A stretch of 64,000 nucleotides of DNA. Origin: Acanthopleura granulata. Lineage: Eukaryota > Mollusca > Polyplacophora > Chitonida > Chitonidae. The DNA lies in NCBI GenBank assembly GCA_016165875.1, contig JABBOT010000015.1:5439928-5503927 (forward strand), written 5' to 3'. A program made the position numbers and the translations under genes. Shown in pieces: positions 48,001 to 63,000 of this stretch (position 1 is its first letter; the number at the start of each line of letters is the position of its first letter). Under the pieces are notes generated by a model. It did not search any database. It saw only the letters and a list, made by a program, of their open reading frames with translations, and was not told the DNA's origin.

Positions 48001-51000
48001 GTGAAATGCACTGGTGAGTGGCACATGGGTCATTACACCGTACGGTAACCCTCAGCCACATGTATGTAGGCTCCCCCCCCCCCCAGCCAGCATATTAACA
48101 TCCTCTTCAGTGTTCATCCACATGCTAAAACAAAATAAAACATTGATATGGACGAAAACAAATTCATCTGGTAAAAAATTAATAAAACAGATACATGAAA
48201 CTGATTTTAAGGGTAAACCAAAAAAGGTTAACCAAAAGATTCTGGAACGAACTCGAGGCCATCAACATAACCTCATTGCCATGCATATGCACGAGATGCT
48301 CCAACCCTCATAATAAAGTCCCCATGATTTAATTTTCTATTTCAATTCGGCTTTATGCCAGACCGACTAAGATTTCACACAAGGTTTTCATTTTCACGAC
48401 AGGAAACCAATGCCCTTCGTGAGGTAACTAACTGGTGTCAAGAGCCTATTGGACAAGAAGGGCCTTACAACCAAGTCTGCAAGAGCCTTCCATCAGGACC
48501 CTGGCCAATAATACATCATGAAGGAAATCAAATCAAAATCTGCTTTTCAAGGTAAGTTCGGACTCACGTCATTGACAATGAGGTGCATGATGACCTTGGG
48601 CACAAGGTCACGCTGTGTCTTGTTAATGATTTTCATGTACGAGTCAACCAGGTTGCGGATCGTCTCTACCTGACGCTCCAGCTGAGGGTCCATCGAGCCC
48701 AAGTCTTCTGCTCGCTACAATAAGAGCAAACTAAGATGATCTAATGTAACGGTCAACTCTGACGAACACAGATATTTTCCTCTCCACTTTAAGTCTAGTC
48801 TGATAATGCTTTTGGATAGTTGTTCTGCAAATTTACAAACACACCTTTTTTAAACTTTTTAATATCAAATGCCACTATTTAGGGTTAAAATAACATGAAA
48901 TTCATTCACTGGGTGAAAAAAAAATTAACCAGAAGACAATCATGTTCAAAGAATTGTTTATCTGTGTGCCATTCAATGCCACACTCTAAACATTGCTATT
49001 TAATTATTTATTTATTTGATTGGTGACAGCTTTATCGTGGGAGGAAACCAGGCTAAACCCTCAACTGTCAGCAGGTTGCTGGCAAACCTTCCCATGTACA
49101 ACTGGACAATAAGCCAGCACAGGCCAGGCCTGAAGTCGCAGCAACGTCATTGGTATGAGGCATTGGAGTCCGCGGTGGCGCCCTAGCCCCTGCAGCCAAT
49201 ATTGGAGCATTTGTGGCCAAGGGGGTTAGTGCGCTAGCACTACTCAATGATTCAGGAGCTTCCCACACCAATTTTGTCGGTGTGAGTTCAAGTCTAGCTT
49301 ATGTTGGCTTCCTCTTCGTACACAGGAAGGTCTTCCAACAACCCGCAGATGGTCATGGGTTTCTCCCAGGCTCTGCTCGGTTTCCTCCTACCATAATGAT
49401 GGCAGCTGTTGTATACATATTGAAATATTCTTGAGTGCAGTATAAAACAAAAATCAAACAAATAAATACATAAATAAATTATGTAAATATTGCTACAGCA
49501 AATGGAAGTCCTGGAACAATCATTATGATTAATGGCTGTCAGCTGTTTCTGAGTTCTCAGAAAGTCCTTACACTGTCACTGTTGTCTTCCTGTGATCTGT
49601 CGGGGTAAACCCCCGCTCGTAGAAAAGACGCTTTCCAGCTGTCCACTTCCTCCTGGCTATCAGCGGAGAGCTCAAGCTGCTTGTAATCTTTGTACACATT
49701 TCTACAGAGGACAAAATGGAATTCTATCAGTAATGTGGACTTTTCATGGAAACAACTGGTACACAACAATTGTAATTATGAACAAAATCACGCACATTTA
49801 CAATTTAAGCTTTACTGTTTAGAAAGGAAATATTATTTAATCAGGGCCATGGAAATAGAGAAAACTTTCAAAATGTGGAAAAATAGAACTCAACTGGTGT
49901 ATAAGAGTCAAGGAAGCTTGGAATTCTAGTAGACAGAAGTATTGAACAAATACACAGAAGAATAGAAATCTGTTAGAACTGTAGGATGTTCTTGAAAATG
50001 ACTACAAGAAAAAAATTAAATTCCATCACAGCTACACACAAAAAACTTTTGTACCAAATGAAGTTTTAACATGAACAAAAGCATGGAAATAAAAATAAAT
50101 TTTTATAACAAAGACAACTGTGAATTTTTCAGACATAAACAACAGCATGTTGATGGAACCTTAACTTTTCTAAATTACATTAAACAATGTAACTCTCAGG
50201 AGGAAAATTTCACAAAGCCATTCTCGATTTAAGAGAAATTTTAGAATTAAATTGAACAAAAAGCAAGCACTGCGCTTAAATTTTTCCATTTTCGCGACAC
50301 TAAAGCAAGTGACATTAAACTGACATTATTTTGAAAAATCACTCGAGACAGGCACAGTAATTATTACACTACCACTCCAATTGGAATGGAGTGTTGTAGG
50401 TGAATTTACTTCTGTGTTCAACACACAGGTTTCTGTACCAACAAGTGCATGTAGCCAACCATATCAACTGATGTTCTGTTGCAGTTTTCATTCATCTCTT
50501 CTTTTTTATGTTCCCATGAGTTGGGAGAGGGAAAAGGGGTGAGGTCAAGTTAACAGGGAAGGAAAATAGTCATTAATCTTCTACAGCCTTGGATTCTAAT
50601 TAACAAGTGGTTCCTGCAGGGACACTGAATTATGAGATATTCTCCCTTGAATAGGTCTTCATGGCATGGAGGTAAAAACAGACTTCCTCAGTTCACAGAC
50701 AATGTATAACATCAGGTCACATTATACTGGATAAAAATGTTCGGAAAATATGAAATATATGGAAGGAAAAAATTCATCACGGAACTTAACCAACCAAATA
50801 TGCAGTGACATAAACAAACAGTGGAAGAAGAAAACTGCAAAGGTTACCAATGGGATCAGTCATGTGCGGTAAAGAATTGGATCAAAACCGTACCTTCAGG
50901 AGAAAATTGCTACATTTATGTTCTACAATTAATAAATTCAACCTGCAGAAACCACTTGTTTTGATAGTCTGTATAATGAAACAAATCATTAAATAAAAAA

Positions 51001-54000
51001 ACATATATGCATAGCATGGATGCCAAAAAAAAAACCCCCAAAAAAAACCCAGAAAAAACCTACATGGAACACGCACAACCTAAATGGCAAATGTATAAAC
51101 AACATGAGCCAGCTCATAAAATCCATCACCAAATTAAAGCAAAGGAACTCAATAAACCTGTTTGAATCTACCTCAGGTTATTTGCTGTTTATTTTACAGG
51201 TGATTTGGATTCATAGTTGCTTATTTCTTTGTTTTGCTTGTTATGTGTTGTGTTCAAGAGCAGTTTAGTCAAACAGCAGCCTTCTGGTTTGGTTTGTGTT
51301 TTGGGGGGGTGGGGGGTGGAGTCCACTGAAGGTGGGGAGTGGGGGTGGGATGGGGAGGGCATGTAGTACTCGAAACAAAAAAACCCTGCATAAAACAACC
51401 CACTTCGCCTTGTACCTGATAAACACCCACATGTTAAGTCACAGCCAATCCAGGCCTTGCTGAATTCAAACAGGCCACCTTATTGGTCAAGAGCTAGTTG
51501 TCTCAACTGAGGCAGTCTACGCTGCATCCGCTGGCAATGACCATCTTCCATCTTGTTCAAGGATTTCAGTAAGCATTTAAAGACTAACGAAAGCAAGCTG
51601 AATTTAAACCAAACACCAGGGTTATCTGAATGGTATTGCATTTTGTTTGGGGTCTGTTTAGTAGCAATGAAGCTGTTTTAGAACAAGTAAGTCTACCTAT
51701 TTGTACAATTTCGGGGTCCTTGGGGAAAGCGATTTGTTCATGTGCAAAGGTTTTGGACATTAGGAGTGAAAAGGGATGGGGATGGGGAAACGGAGGGGTT
51801 TATGTTTTGGAGGTTGCGAGATTTCATTAATAACAAAAGCGTCAAACGTTATCGCAAGAAGACAAGCTTCGCACAACAGTCATTACACATAATTCTTTGT
51901 TCTAAATATTGATCAAATTTCTGTTCTGGGGTACTCTAAATGGCCAATGCATTTCAATGGTCGCCTGTGTGTTGGAAGAAACTTCTGTGCGATACTCTGA
52001 CACCAACATGTATGGTAAGCCCTTCACAGGTGATCCTCTTTTAATCCTGGTTAACGTAAGGTCCGTTGGTGGAGGAACACTGCATGATCCAGAGGAATGC
52101 TCCACACCTGGCAAACTACCTGACAAATATGCTGAGTCAGCAGAAGCAAGCGTCAAACATGGGCCTGTCTTGACCACCAACATAAAAAAAAAACACTGTA
52201 AACCAACGAGCCTGACCGGAGTCCCACTGATGACTTGAGATAAGGGTTTTCTGAGAGTGAGACTGTGTAATGTCTCAATAACATGGTCCAATCAAAGTGT
52301 TTGTACTGGAGAAAACAGAAAGAAGAGCACTGAGCCGACTGATTATTGGTCCTTTACCCTGTAATCAGCAAAAAATGCACGTTTGTATAACCTCCAGAAG
52401 TATTGAAAAAATTCTGTTTGTGTTTTTTTCTCTCCAGATACATCTGTGATTCGCACATCACAGATGCTGAAACCCTAACTGCTGGACACCTGTTTTTCCC
52501 CCTAAAGTGCAATATCTGAATGCGTTCATAAGCATTGTTATCACTATGTAATGTTCTCCTGCAACCCAAAAGTCAAAACCTGGATAAGTGGCTCAACTTT
52601 ATAAAGATGCTAATGCTATATGGTGTAGATAAAAAAATAAGTCCATTAGGTCAAATAGTCACTCAGCTTCTTTAAATCTATATTTACAGAATTTACGGAA
52701 ATTTTTCAAATAAAGAGAACACTTAATCATAATCATTCTGTAAAACACACTTTTGGCATTAAATCAGATAAAGGGACAATCTAGAATAAAAAACATGATG
52801 AGGCTTACTTCTTTCTCTCTGGTCTAAACGTATGTTCCATTATTACATTTTAAATTTAAAATCAATATGCACATGCAGTTTACTGAACTTAAAGTGACAA
52901 ATAGCTGCAACTGTCCATTGAAAAAAAACCCCACAAGATAAACTAAAGAGGTAAATTGAATTCAGAAGTAAAACAATTAAGTCATAATAATGAATAATTA
53001 GAGGCCATGCATCAAATGAATAATGTACTGCTTTCTAGTATAAAAATAACCTGTGCAACCAATCAGAATGTGTGGTAGACTTCACATAAGCAGTGACAGT
53101 GACCAATCAAAGAACATGTTACAAACAGTGAAGAAAGCACACAACTTTCAGCCTGAACAGAATCTCACCAGAAACAGAAATCTGCCTTTTAATGAAAAGT
53201 GCAGTTTAACAGCCTTTGTTTCAGATAAAGTAAAAGCAAAACATGAGCTGCAGACTGTGTAACTTATGAATTATATGCAGGAACCAATGTTATACATACA
53301 CGAAACAACAGCATCAAAGCAGACAGAGAAAAAGGAATTTTGAATTATCAAATACTTCGCAGCATCCAAAAACGGGAAGGGCATGCCAGGACTTCTTTGA
53401 ATTGTAAAAGCCCCCAAAGGGTTAAAGAGAGAACTTACAAAAACTTCTACAAGAATTCACGCAGTCAAGTTCAGGCAGATCTGGTCAATAAGTCAGTTGA
53501 ACAAGCTTCTTCAAAGGGTCTTTGAGTACGGCCACAAAATGAATGACCAAAGTTAGTCAAAAACATCCACAATTATCAATGGTATTATTCTACGCCTTTC
53601 TAGTTTTTAATGCGCAATGAATCTCTGTGCATATAAACTGAGCCTTGTGATAAATGACCCTATGACTGAATGATCCAAATTTAAAGTTCCAAACAGAAAT
53701 TTCAGCTTGTAGTCATATAGCAGTTTCCTTAGTTACAAGAACTTTTTAACATGTTTACTGATGGCAACTCTCTTTACTCACTTTAATATTTAAAATTACA
53801 ATCTTGCAGACAGAAAGCAAGTTCCAAGCCAAAAAATTATTCCTTGAAACTCAGAATGAACCTCAGACAGGCAGAAACTTTTAGGATCATTCCGAAGTTA
53901 GATATGATATGGAAAAATCTGTCAGTGCTGTGTTAGTTAAGGGCTTCCTGATGCCACCATCATTCACAAAGGTTTCATAGGATTTCGTTGAAATAAAAAG

Positions 54001-57000
54001 AGACCTGAAAATCCTGGGCAGTTAAACTTGAACACAAGAGGATAATTTTGATCCTACACATGAATGAATAAATGATTTTGACTTTATAATTCTAAATGAA
54101 TACATGGACAATAAATCTACTGACGGCCATTCCTGGAGTTGCATGTAGGAAATAATGCAACTCTCAACTTTTCTGTCCAATAAAAAAACAAAAAAAAAAC
54201 AAAACAAAACATACTAGCATGCTTTACAAACAAATGTAGAAGGCTTCATCCTGTGAGAATGAAGTAGAAGTTCAATCCAATCAAACCAATGTCCTAATCT
54301 ATTTTTTTTTTTAATCCACTACATCAAAGCATACTTGGAGTTTAGGTTCACCAATGACTCTAGAGAGATATTAGAACAACAAAGCACAGCAAACAACCTA
54401 GGTGTGGCATTCAGATACAGATATGCAGGGTACAGGTGTCAGAGAACAACGCCTGAACACAGTGTGAAAAGGAACCAGTCAGGGGTCAGTGTACACACAT
54501 GAAACAGCTTACCTAGTGTCGGGATTAAAAAGAGCGAAAAGGTGTTTCGAGGAAAAAATGCCACCTTCGAGATCGCGTAACTTTAATCCATCAAGGGGAA
54601 GCATGAAGCGTTTCTCGGACTCCTGAGTACAGCGAAAGACGAAGCCAAAATCAAAATGGGGGTGAGAAAAAAAAAAAACAACATAACAGAGGACTTTAAT
54701 ACAGCGCAAACAATGCTAAGAGGTGCTTTATGCCTGGCATGTCTGAGGGGGGATTGTAGGATGCCTGGGCTGGTAGATAGCAGTTACCTCCCTTGAAATG
54801 TTGACCTCGTGCCTGATGAGTCATAGTCATCCACTACTGTGCCTGAAACCAAAGGTCAGCTCCTGATGCGAACTAAGACTCAGTTACCTTTGCCTCTCTA
54901 AACACTTGCCTGAGACAGAAAAATACCACCTCTAGCAGCTTGCTCAAGCAGGAAAGTGCATAGGTATATATGATGTATGCGACTGGGTTGTGTTGTCAGT
55001 TACTCACGATGTGCTTCAATGTGATTGGTGGGGGGTGGGAGTGGAGGTGGGGGTGGGGGTAATCAAAGGACCTAGGACATTGGGAAAGAGACCTCTTTTT
55101 AGGGTTTGGAGAAAGCGGGGTTTGTTCCTGACAGAGAAGTTAGATGTTTTATACTTACCATCGTTCAACTATTACATGCAGCACTAATACGCTGATAATT
55201 TCACTCAGTATCAGTGAGACTACACCTACCCTCATTCACTATCTGTTTAATCAAAAGTTTTGCTTAGATCATAAATTTATGATCCTTCCCAGAAGAGTGG
55301 AAAGAATACTGTGAAATGCACTGAAAACCCCTCGACCTTAAGCATAGGTACAATGTAACGATTAGAATTCCAGGAGATATTATTAATAATACCAGCTATA
55401 CGTAAAATTGTGTAGGTGTGTTACACATTTGGTACACAAACTGTTCAAGAGATAAGAGCATTGAGAAGCTTTTTATAAAATTTAATTTAAATGACCCCAA
55501 TGACCTTGAAGAAAATGGCCAAGGTCACTGAAAATCAATATGGTTCTTCCTCAAGCCAATGTGTAAGTGTGGTGTAAGTTTCGTGAGCTTGGGCTACGCC
55601 ATTCTACAGCATTTACAAGAATTTAACTTAAATGATCTCAATCAACTTGCAGAAAAAGGCCAAGGTCGCTGAAAATCAATAGCGTTCTTCCTCATGCCAA
55701 TATGTAACCGTGATGTAAGTTTGGTGAACTTGGGCTAAACATTTCTAGAGATCAGAGCGTTTACAAGCCTTGCATAAAATTTAATTTAAATGACCCAAAT
55801 AACATTAAAGAAAGAGGTCAAGGTTGCTGAAAATCAATAGGGTTCTTCCTCATACCAATGTGTAAGTGTAAGTTTGATGAACTTGGGCCAAACACTTGTA
55901 GAGACAGAGCGTTTACAAGCCTTGCATAAAATTTAACTTACATGTAAATGACCCCAATGACCTTCAAGAAAAAGATCAAGGTCGCTGAAAACCTATAGGG
56001 TTCTTCCCCATGTCAATGTGTATGTGTGGTGTAAGTTTGGTGAAAATTGGATAAACCCTTCTACAGTAAGAGTGTTTACGAGGAATATTGACAGACAGAT
56101 GGAGGGACGGACGCCTCCTGCTAAGACAGTACCCCTTGTCCAAAATTGGCGGAGGGGTAAAAAGACTCACCTACGCAAACCATGGTAAAAGATAAATGAA
56201 GTGCTGTAAAAAAACAAAATTCTTGGCATCCATACATATCAATGTGATCATGCTGTCTTCACATAACAAGAGAAGCAGACAACTTGTTGGCAAAGCGGAT
56301 GACTCCATACCAAACGCAGGCAAAGCAAAGCGAGTAAAGCTTAGCAAATGAAAACATAATGACAATGATAATAAATTATCAATTGTTTCTTTGTTCTTCA
56401 GGTCTTTCTCAATACCTTGAATCGGGGTTGAAGAGTTTAAATTGGTGCTTCTTAGACATAAAACTTTGTTCCACGTTATCCCGTAACTTAAGCCCGTCGA
56501 GGGGTAGCATGTAGCGTTTTTCTCGCTCCTAAAAAAAGTAGCAGAAAACCAAAAAGGCCATACAGATACATGCAGCACATGAGCACTAGGATGCGCAAAT
56601 ACACGGGCTAAAACGCTTACGGTGTAATTTGAAAATACGACGTACATGAGCCAAAATGCTTACAGTGTAATTTGCAAATACACAAGCTGAAACGCTTACG
56701 GTATAATTTGCAAATGCACCATAAAACGCTTATGGTGCATTCTGGTGCATTGCCTCTCTATAGAAATAATAACTTCTATCCTGAACCCCTTTGAGTATCT
56801 CTCCTGTGCTACATACCAATCCTGTCCCAAATTTCGCAACCCTTTGTGCGATCAGACAACATTCCATTCTTTTTTTTTTTCTCCTTCTCTCCAACTTTTT
56901 TTTTTTTTTTACATTCAAAACTACGGATATGGATATGAATATTTTCCAGTTGCCCCATTGGCTTGTGGATCGATTGAAATAACTAGGACAACATTTCAAC

Positions 57001-60000
57001 TCGACACAAGCAAACAATGAGGTTTCACAATTTGGGACCTTCATGGTGTCACAATTTAGTACCAGGTTGCTGTACAGGCAGCATTGTTTCGTCGACTTCT
57101 TCCCAATAAGGACTCTTCAGCAAAGCCTACCAAAACCACCATCACTAGTATGCACCAGCTGACATTCCAGCTCTGAGATGGCACTGACAGGATTATCTTA
57201 TCAATCAGGCAATTAACGTTACTGTCTTCTTCCTTTGTGCCCAGTGGGTTTATGCTTCCAAAAAGATTTTGTGCTATTCGCTACTTCTTTTCAGGATAAA
57301 TTTGTGACCCACTTTTCATCTAGTTCATTTAGACTACAAACATCTTCAGTGTAATGCATTTTAAAACGTTTAAAAAAAATCAAACATTCGTAAACTAATT
57401 TGTTCTATATGTATATTTGAAACAAATCTTGCGTTCAGTGTTTAATTCCTTTATTTTGAAAGCATTCCTGAAGGTTGCAAAAAACTTTTTTTTTGATGTG
57501 TGCTTGACGAGAGTTCCAAAACGGAACTGTTCAGGCGGTGCCTGTATTCTAGTTTTAATTTTCTTTCCCTTTTTCATTTTGTTTTCTTGTTTTTTCTTGG
57601 GTGTTTTTTTTTTCTTTTCGGGGGGGGGGGGGGAAGGGGTCCCCCTTTTTGTATGGAGCTTTATATATATCACGGAACATAAGCATACAAATACATATGT
57701 ATACTATGACCTATCTAACTTTGCAAATCAAGTAGTGATTCATTAAGACGTCTATTAATCATAAAAGATGAGAGTGTCATTAGTATATTAGATGTACAAA
57801 TACTGTGTTGGTGAGTGCTGGATTCATGCTTAGATTAGAGGAAGTTGGTAAAGCAAACTAAGACAAATATGCACTACATGTCAGGTGATAACAAGAAAAT
57901 GCTTGATTAAAATAAAACCCGAAACCTTATCCTGGAGAGAGTAAACCCTGGACCTAAAAAAATTTAAAAGCTTAACCCATCACCATGTCTACTTGGGGTT
58001 GATTCTTTTTCTCTTTCCGGAGAGTTCAGACCTTTCCAGGGCAATTCTTTTAGCCAGAGGTACTACAATGTACAGAGTTAGGAGATCTTCAACCTCTCTG
58101 TTTATTTGATTTATGTTTCCACTTCTCGTGAGTTCTTGTGAATTTTGAGGTTCGTGTCTGCAATCCAAAGAGTTCGGAAAGAGAAAAAGGAATCAACCCC
58201 TGATGTAATGAGAGACGATGTATCTAAAGGGAGATAACTCCCTAATAAAAACTCCCTGATAAAAGCCATCACCATGCACACACAAACTGATATGAATGAA
58301 GCCTGTTGGTTAATAATAAACAATGACATATTCAGTAGTATGCCAAGCCAGCTGAAAACCCATGCATATCTAATATTTGAGACTTTGGTTAATGTTTCGT
58401 AACAAGAGTTATCTCAACATGATAAGAGAACTCTTGTCCATTTAAAGGGGGAAAAAAAAAATGTATAGATAGTTTACAGAATCTTGTCAAGTTTGGTCAA
58501 CTTGTCAACTGTATTTTGTCCTATCAGAATCCAATACATTTCATCAAATAAAATCAAGCTAATTTTTTACTTTCTCTACCTTTCAATTGCTTGCAAGCAG
58601 CCTAAGCCTAAGGCATCAGATAATCCATGTATCTATCCAATTCTAATGGCAAGTAGAGCCTTGCAGAAAGGTCCCCTTTTGTTAGGTTAATAAGCAGAAG
58701 TTTACCACGGTCAAACATTCTTCCATGAAAACAGAAGACTGTTAATCTGTAGCTAAAAAGATAGTGTGGCAGGTTTTATAGCAAGGCATGATGAACACAT
58801 GCACCAAATCCAAGGCTATTCAGAGATGACATTCCACTCCCATATTAAAGGGACATAACTCTGCCAACTGTAACGAAGGGAGGGAATTAGTCATCCAAAC
58901 TTTAAGTAAGCTGTGTGCAAAGGGAATCCCTTGTCATGAGTGCTGTTTAAATTGTTACTTGCAAATATTGAAAAAAAAAGGAAAACTAAAGCAAACTATC
59001 TGCACAAAACACTGAAGTGACTTATGCACTTTAAAAAAAATTTTTTTTCATTATTCCAGGTTTTGTGTAGTCATTTCCATGTACAAACCTGTAATAAAAT
59101 GTCATAAATGAATTTACGGATTACAGAGGGTACCTATTATCAGTGTTAATCAAAGCAAAGGTTGGTCTCCGAGAGAATATTCCTGTCTCCATATCCCGGA
59201 TTTTCAAGCAGTCTAGAGGGAGCAAATATTTCTTGTCCTTCTCCTGAAATTCAAGCGGTAGTGTTCAGCCGAGATTAAGAACGCTAGTTCCGAAGCCAAG
59301 CCTGAAGTTTTCATACAAAGTAAAAGCCAACACTAAACCTGAATTAAGAAAAGACTTTTATTTTTAGCTGGTGATTTGCTACTATTCCAAGCTGGTTTAA
59401 TGGTTAAATCTTTGAAGTCAAGGGTAAAAAAACAACAACACTAAAAATGAAAGCAGACTTGAGAAAAAAATTAATCTCTTAACACTGTGCCTAAAATCTA
59501 CATTCTTTTTATCTAGATAACTATATCTATAAGTCAACAGTAAGTTATTAGAAAATATTTTGCAGCAATATACCTCAATAAATGATCTCTTTTATTTTTC
59601 CTGACGGCAGAAAAATTTTGATTGCCATGGAAAGTTTGTTTGCAAGATTGTGCATGAATTCTATTACAAGGTTTTTGGTTCAGGTTGACCACCAACCAGT
59701 GAGACGTTGTGTGTTAATTGCTGTGAGGCAGAACATTCTCTACTTGGTACTAGTAATTCCTTATCATTGTGCATACCACCTAATCCTGAAGCAAGAACGA
59801 ATTTTTCAAACTTTCTTTGTTCTGAAATGAAGGATCTAAATTCTTAAAATTACTATATAAAATGTCATTTTGGTATCTTTCTTTTGACAAAAAGTAGAGT
59901 CTGAACGAGTGAGATACAAGTATTGGTCAATATTTTCTGCTGCTGAATTATTAAAACATTTACAGTGAACTTGCGTAGGGAGAAGTTTCATTACACTTGA

Positions 60001-63000
60001 GCAAAAGAAAAAAAAAAACCAACACATTTTGTCCCGTCTTTTGTTACCTCATTCGCAAGCTTTTGAAGCTTAGTAGCTGTGAACTTGTGACAAATGATTA
60101 CTACAATGCTGCCTTGTGGAGAATCATGTCAAATACACAAAAACCTCACCCGGTGGCATAATTTAAACAACAGATAAAACATTTAATCATGAAACTTAGT
60201 AGGCATGACACCATACCCAGTCACATCATCCTGACACCAAGTATGACACCAGTTTAGGCTGTCAGTAAGTTTGAATCCAAGTGTGATGCTGCCAAGTTAC
60301 AGTACAGCCTGACACCAAGTGTGACAACGTCAAGCTACAGTACATCCTGACACCAAGTGTGACACTGTCAAGTTACAGTACATCCTGACACCAAGTGTGA
60401 CATTGTCCAGTTGTAGTACATCCTGGAACCAAGTGTGGCCATGTCAAGTTACAGTACAGCCTGACACCAAGTGTGACAATGTCAAATTACAGTACAGCCT
60501 GACACAAAGTTTGTCACTGTCAATCAAAGTACATCCTGACACCAAGTAAGGCACTGTAAAGCTGCAGTACATCCTGACACCAAGTGTGACAATGTCAAGT
60601 TACAGTACAGCCTGACATCAAGTGTGACACTGTCAAGTCCCAGTACATCCTGACAAAAAGTGTGACAATGTATTCAGTAAAATATTCAACTGTTACCTGA
60701 TGCCACTACTTACTATCATAAAAACCTACACTGAGGGAAAGTAAGTTAATCACACTGAAATGCTTATCATCATTTTGTGTGAAAGCAAAACATGTACACA
60801 TTTAAGTTCAAACGAATTTATAAACATAAAGTGCAAAGATTACAACAAAGAAAAAAAGTTCAATAGATATAACTCTCACTTTCACAAAACTACTTTGGAA
60901 AATAGCTGCATCACATTTGATCATCAATATAAGGGACTTTTTAAAATATGTGTTTGCTACAAAATTTAACCTTCATCCAATTTAAGAAAAACTTAATCCG
61001 AATAATTTTAATGAAGTACAAATATGTCATTAATATCTCATCATAATTTACAATTCTGTCCCATTTTTAGCCAAAACATTTCCAGCTTAGTCCTGCCTGT
61101 AAACTTAAACTTTTGGCTTTGTTTTTTTTTTCCTGCATATTAATTAACATACCTCCTCATCCTTGAACCAGGACAGCGTCTCTGCAGTCAGAACAAACCA
61201 GAAGTCCTTTGATCCTCCTTTCATGAAGCTGATATTATGTAAAGTTAACCAACCTTTACGAATCACCTGTAGGCACATGAGAACAAGGTAAGTCAAACAG
61301 ACATAGCAAATACCAAGTAACTAAGCAATGCACGTCGATATGAAAGAAAGAAAATAAGCACTCATCCAAAGAATCCTTCACTACAGTAATTCGGCAAGAT
61401 GTTTATCCAAGCATATTCCGTGCTGTATTAATGTGATAATTCTGCAACTCTTTCACATGTTAACAAGATTATTAAAGGTTATTTAAAGTACATTCTGAAG
61501 GTTTAATAAGAAATATACATATGTGTGTGTGTGTAGATTGATAAAATCAGGCTATTTATAAAGCCCTCAGGCAGTTTCTGCCAAGAGCATTTCATGTATG
61601 TGTAACATATGCTGACATGGTAGTTAAGTTAAGGCCTGCTTAGCTTAAGTATGCTTCATGAAACTGGCCCCAGAAATTGGTCAATTCAAGCAATGCAATT
61701 TGGTCTCCAAAATCAAATTAAAAATGAGCAGAAATGGTTAAGGAATTAAGTATAAAGCTGTCCCTTCTTTACCAATCACTTTAATTCACAATTTTTAGAA
61801 AATTAAACATCATGACAAAGAATAAAAAATGTTGAAGACATACACTGCCATGGTAGTTACAATCAACTTTATTTATGAACACTTTGTCAAACCGTGACAT
61901 GATCATTATTTTTAGATTTCAAGGAGGCAGAAAACAGTAAGTATACCCCATTGTGCTCACCATCTTTGAAACTGATTTTTACTTTACAAAATTTTACCTT
62001 CAAACAGACTATTTTAGAAGCATCATACCTGATTCCCAACTTTTCTTTTTGCTGTGCTTTCTGACTTTTGCTGGGCACTGTTGAAGAAAAAAATAGAATT
62101 AACAAGTTATATTCTTTCATTTTAAATATAAATATGGGGGCCTCAGTCGTGGCTCAGTCGGTTAGCGTGCCCTCGCAGCGCAATGACCGAAGCCTCCCAC
62201 CAATGCGGTCGCTGTGAGTTCAAGTCCAGCTCATGCTGGCTTCCTCTCCGGCCGTACATGGGAAAGTCTGCCAGCAAACTTTGGATGGCCGTGGGTTTCC
62301 CCTGGGCTTTGGCCGGTTTTCTCCCACCATAATGCTGGCCACCGTCGTATAAGTGAAATATTCTTGATTACGGCGTAAAACACCAATCAAATAAATAAAT
62401 AAATAAATAAATAAATATCAATACAGTCCATACAGCCGCCTCAAGCTAACTGGGTGAAACAAACCCCAAAAGGTTAAAAAATAATATTCATTTACTAGTA
62501 GTATTTTGAAATTTTGAAATGATTTTAAACATGAGAATAGGTTTCAACATGATGACAGCTTAAAATTTGGGAACCTCTGATTTCTGATTTTGGTTTCCCC
62601 AAGGCTGTGCCTGGTTCCTTCCCTCCATAATGCTGGCTGTTGTTGTATACATGAAATATTCTTGAGTCCAGCATAAAACATCAAATAAACAAATAAATAA
62701 AGAAATACTTAAAATTTGGGATTAATTATTTACTGTAATTAATGGCAAACCTGGGACTGGACTTACTTGGCAAATCCAATGAAATCTTCATGGTTGGTGT
62801 TCATGTATGCCAGTTGGACCTCCACCAGCAGTAAAATCTGGTCTTTTGTACACTGTTCCCGCTCTCGAATGCGTGTATTCACTATGCGCTCCGTCTCTTC
62901 TCGTAAACGAGGGTAACGATTCATCTGAAAACGAAACAATCAGAATATGGTTACACTTTTAGTGGGAATTTTCATCTTAAAGCCTCAATACATTTTGAAA

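Noticed and set aside
56171..56647. 158-codon - strand open frame across PH exon b
   Set aside because: It is a different frame from the PH-coding frame. The dynamin match [12 protein letters not shown] fixes the correct frame.
62141..62230. tRNA-like segment with A and B boxes
   Set aside because: It is the head of a SINE with body, tail and related copies nearby. It does not fold as a complete tRNA gene.
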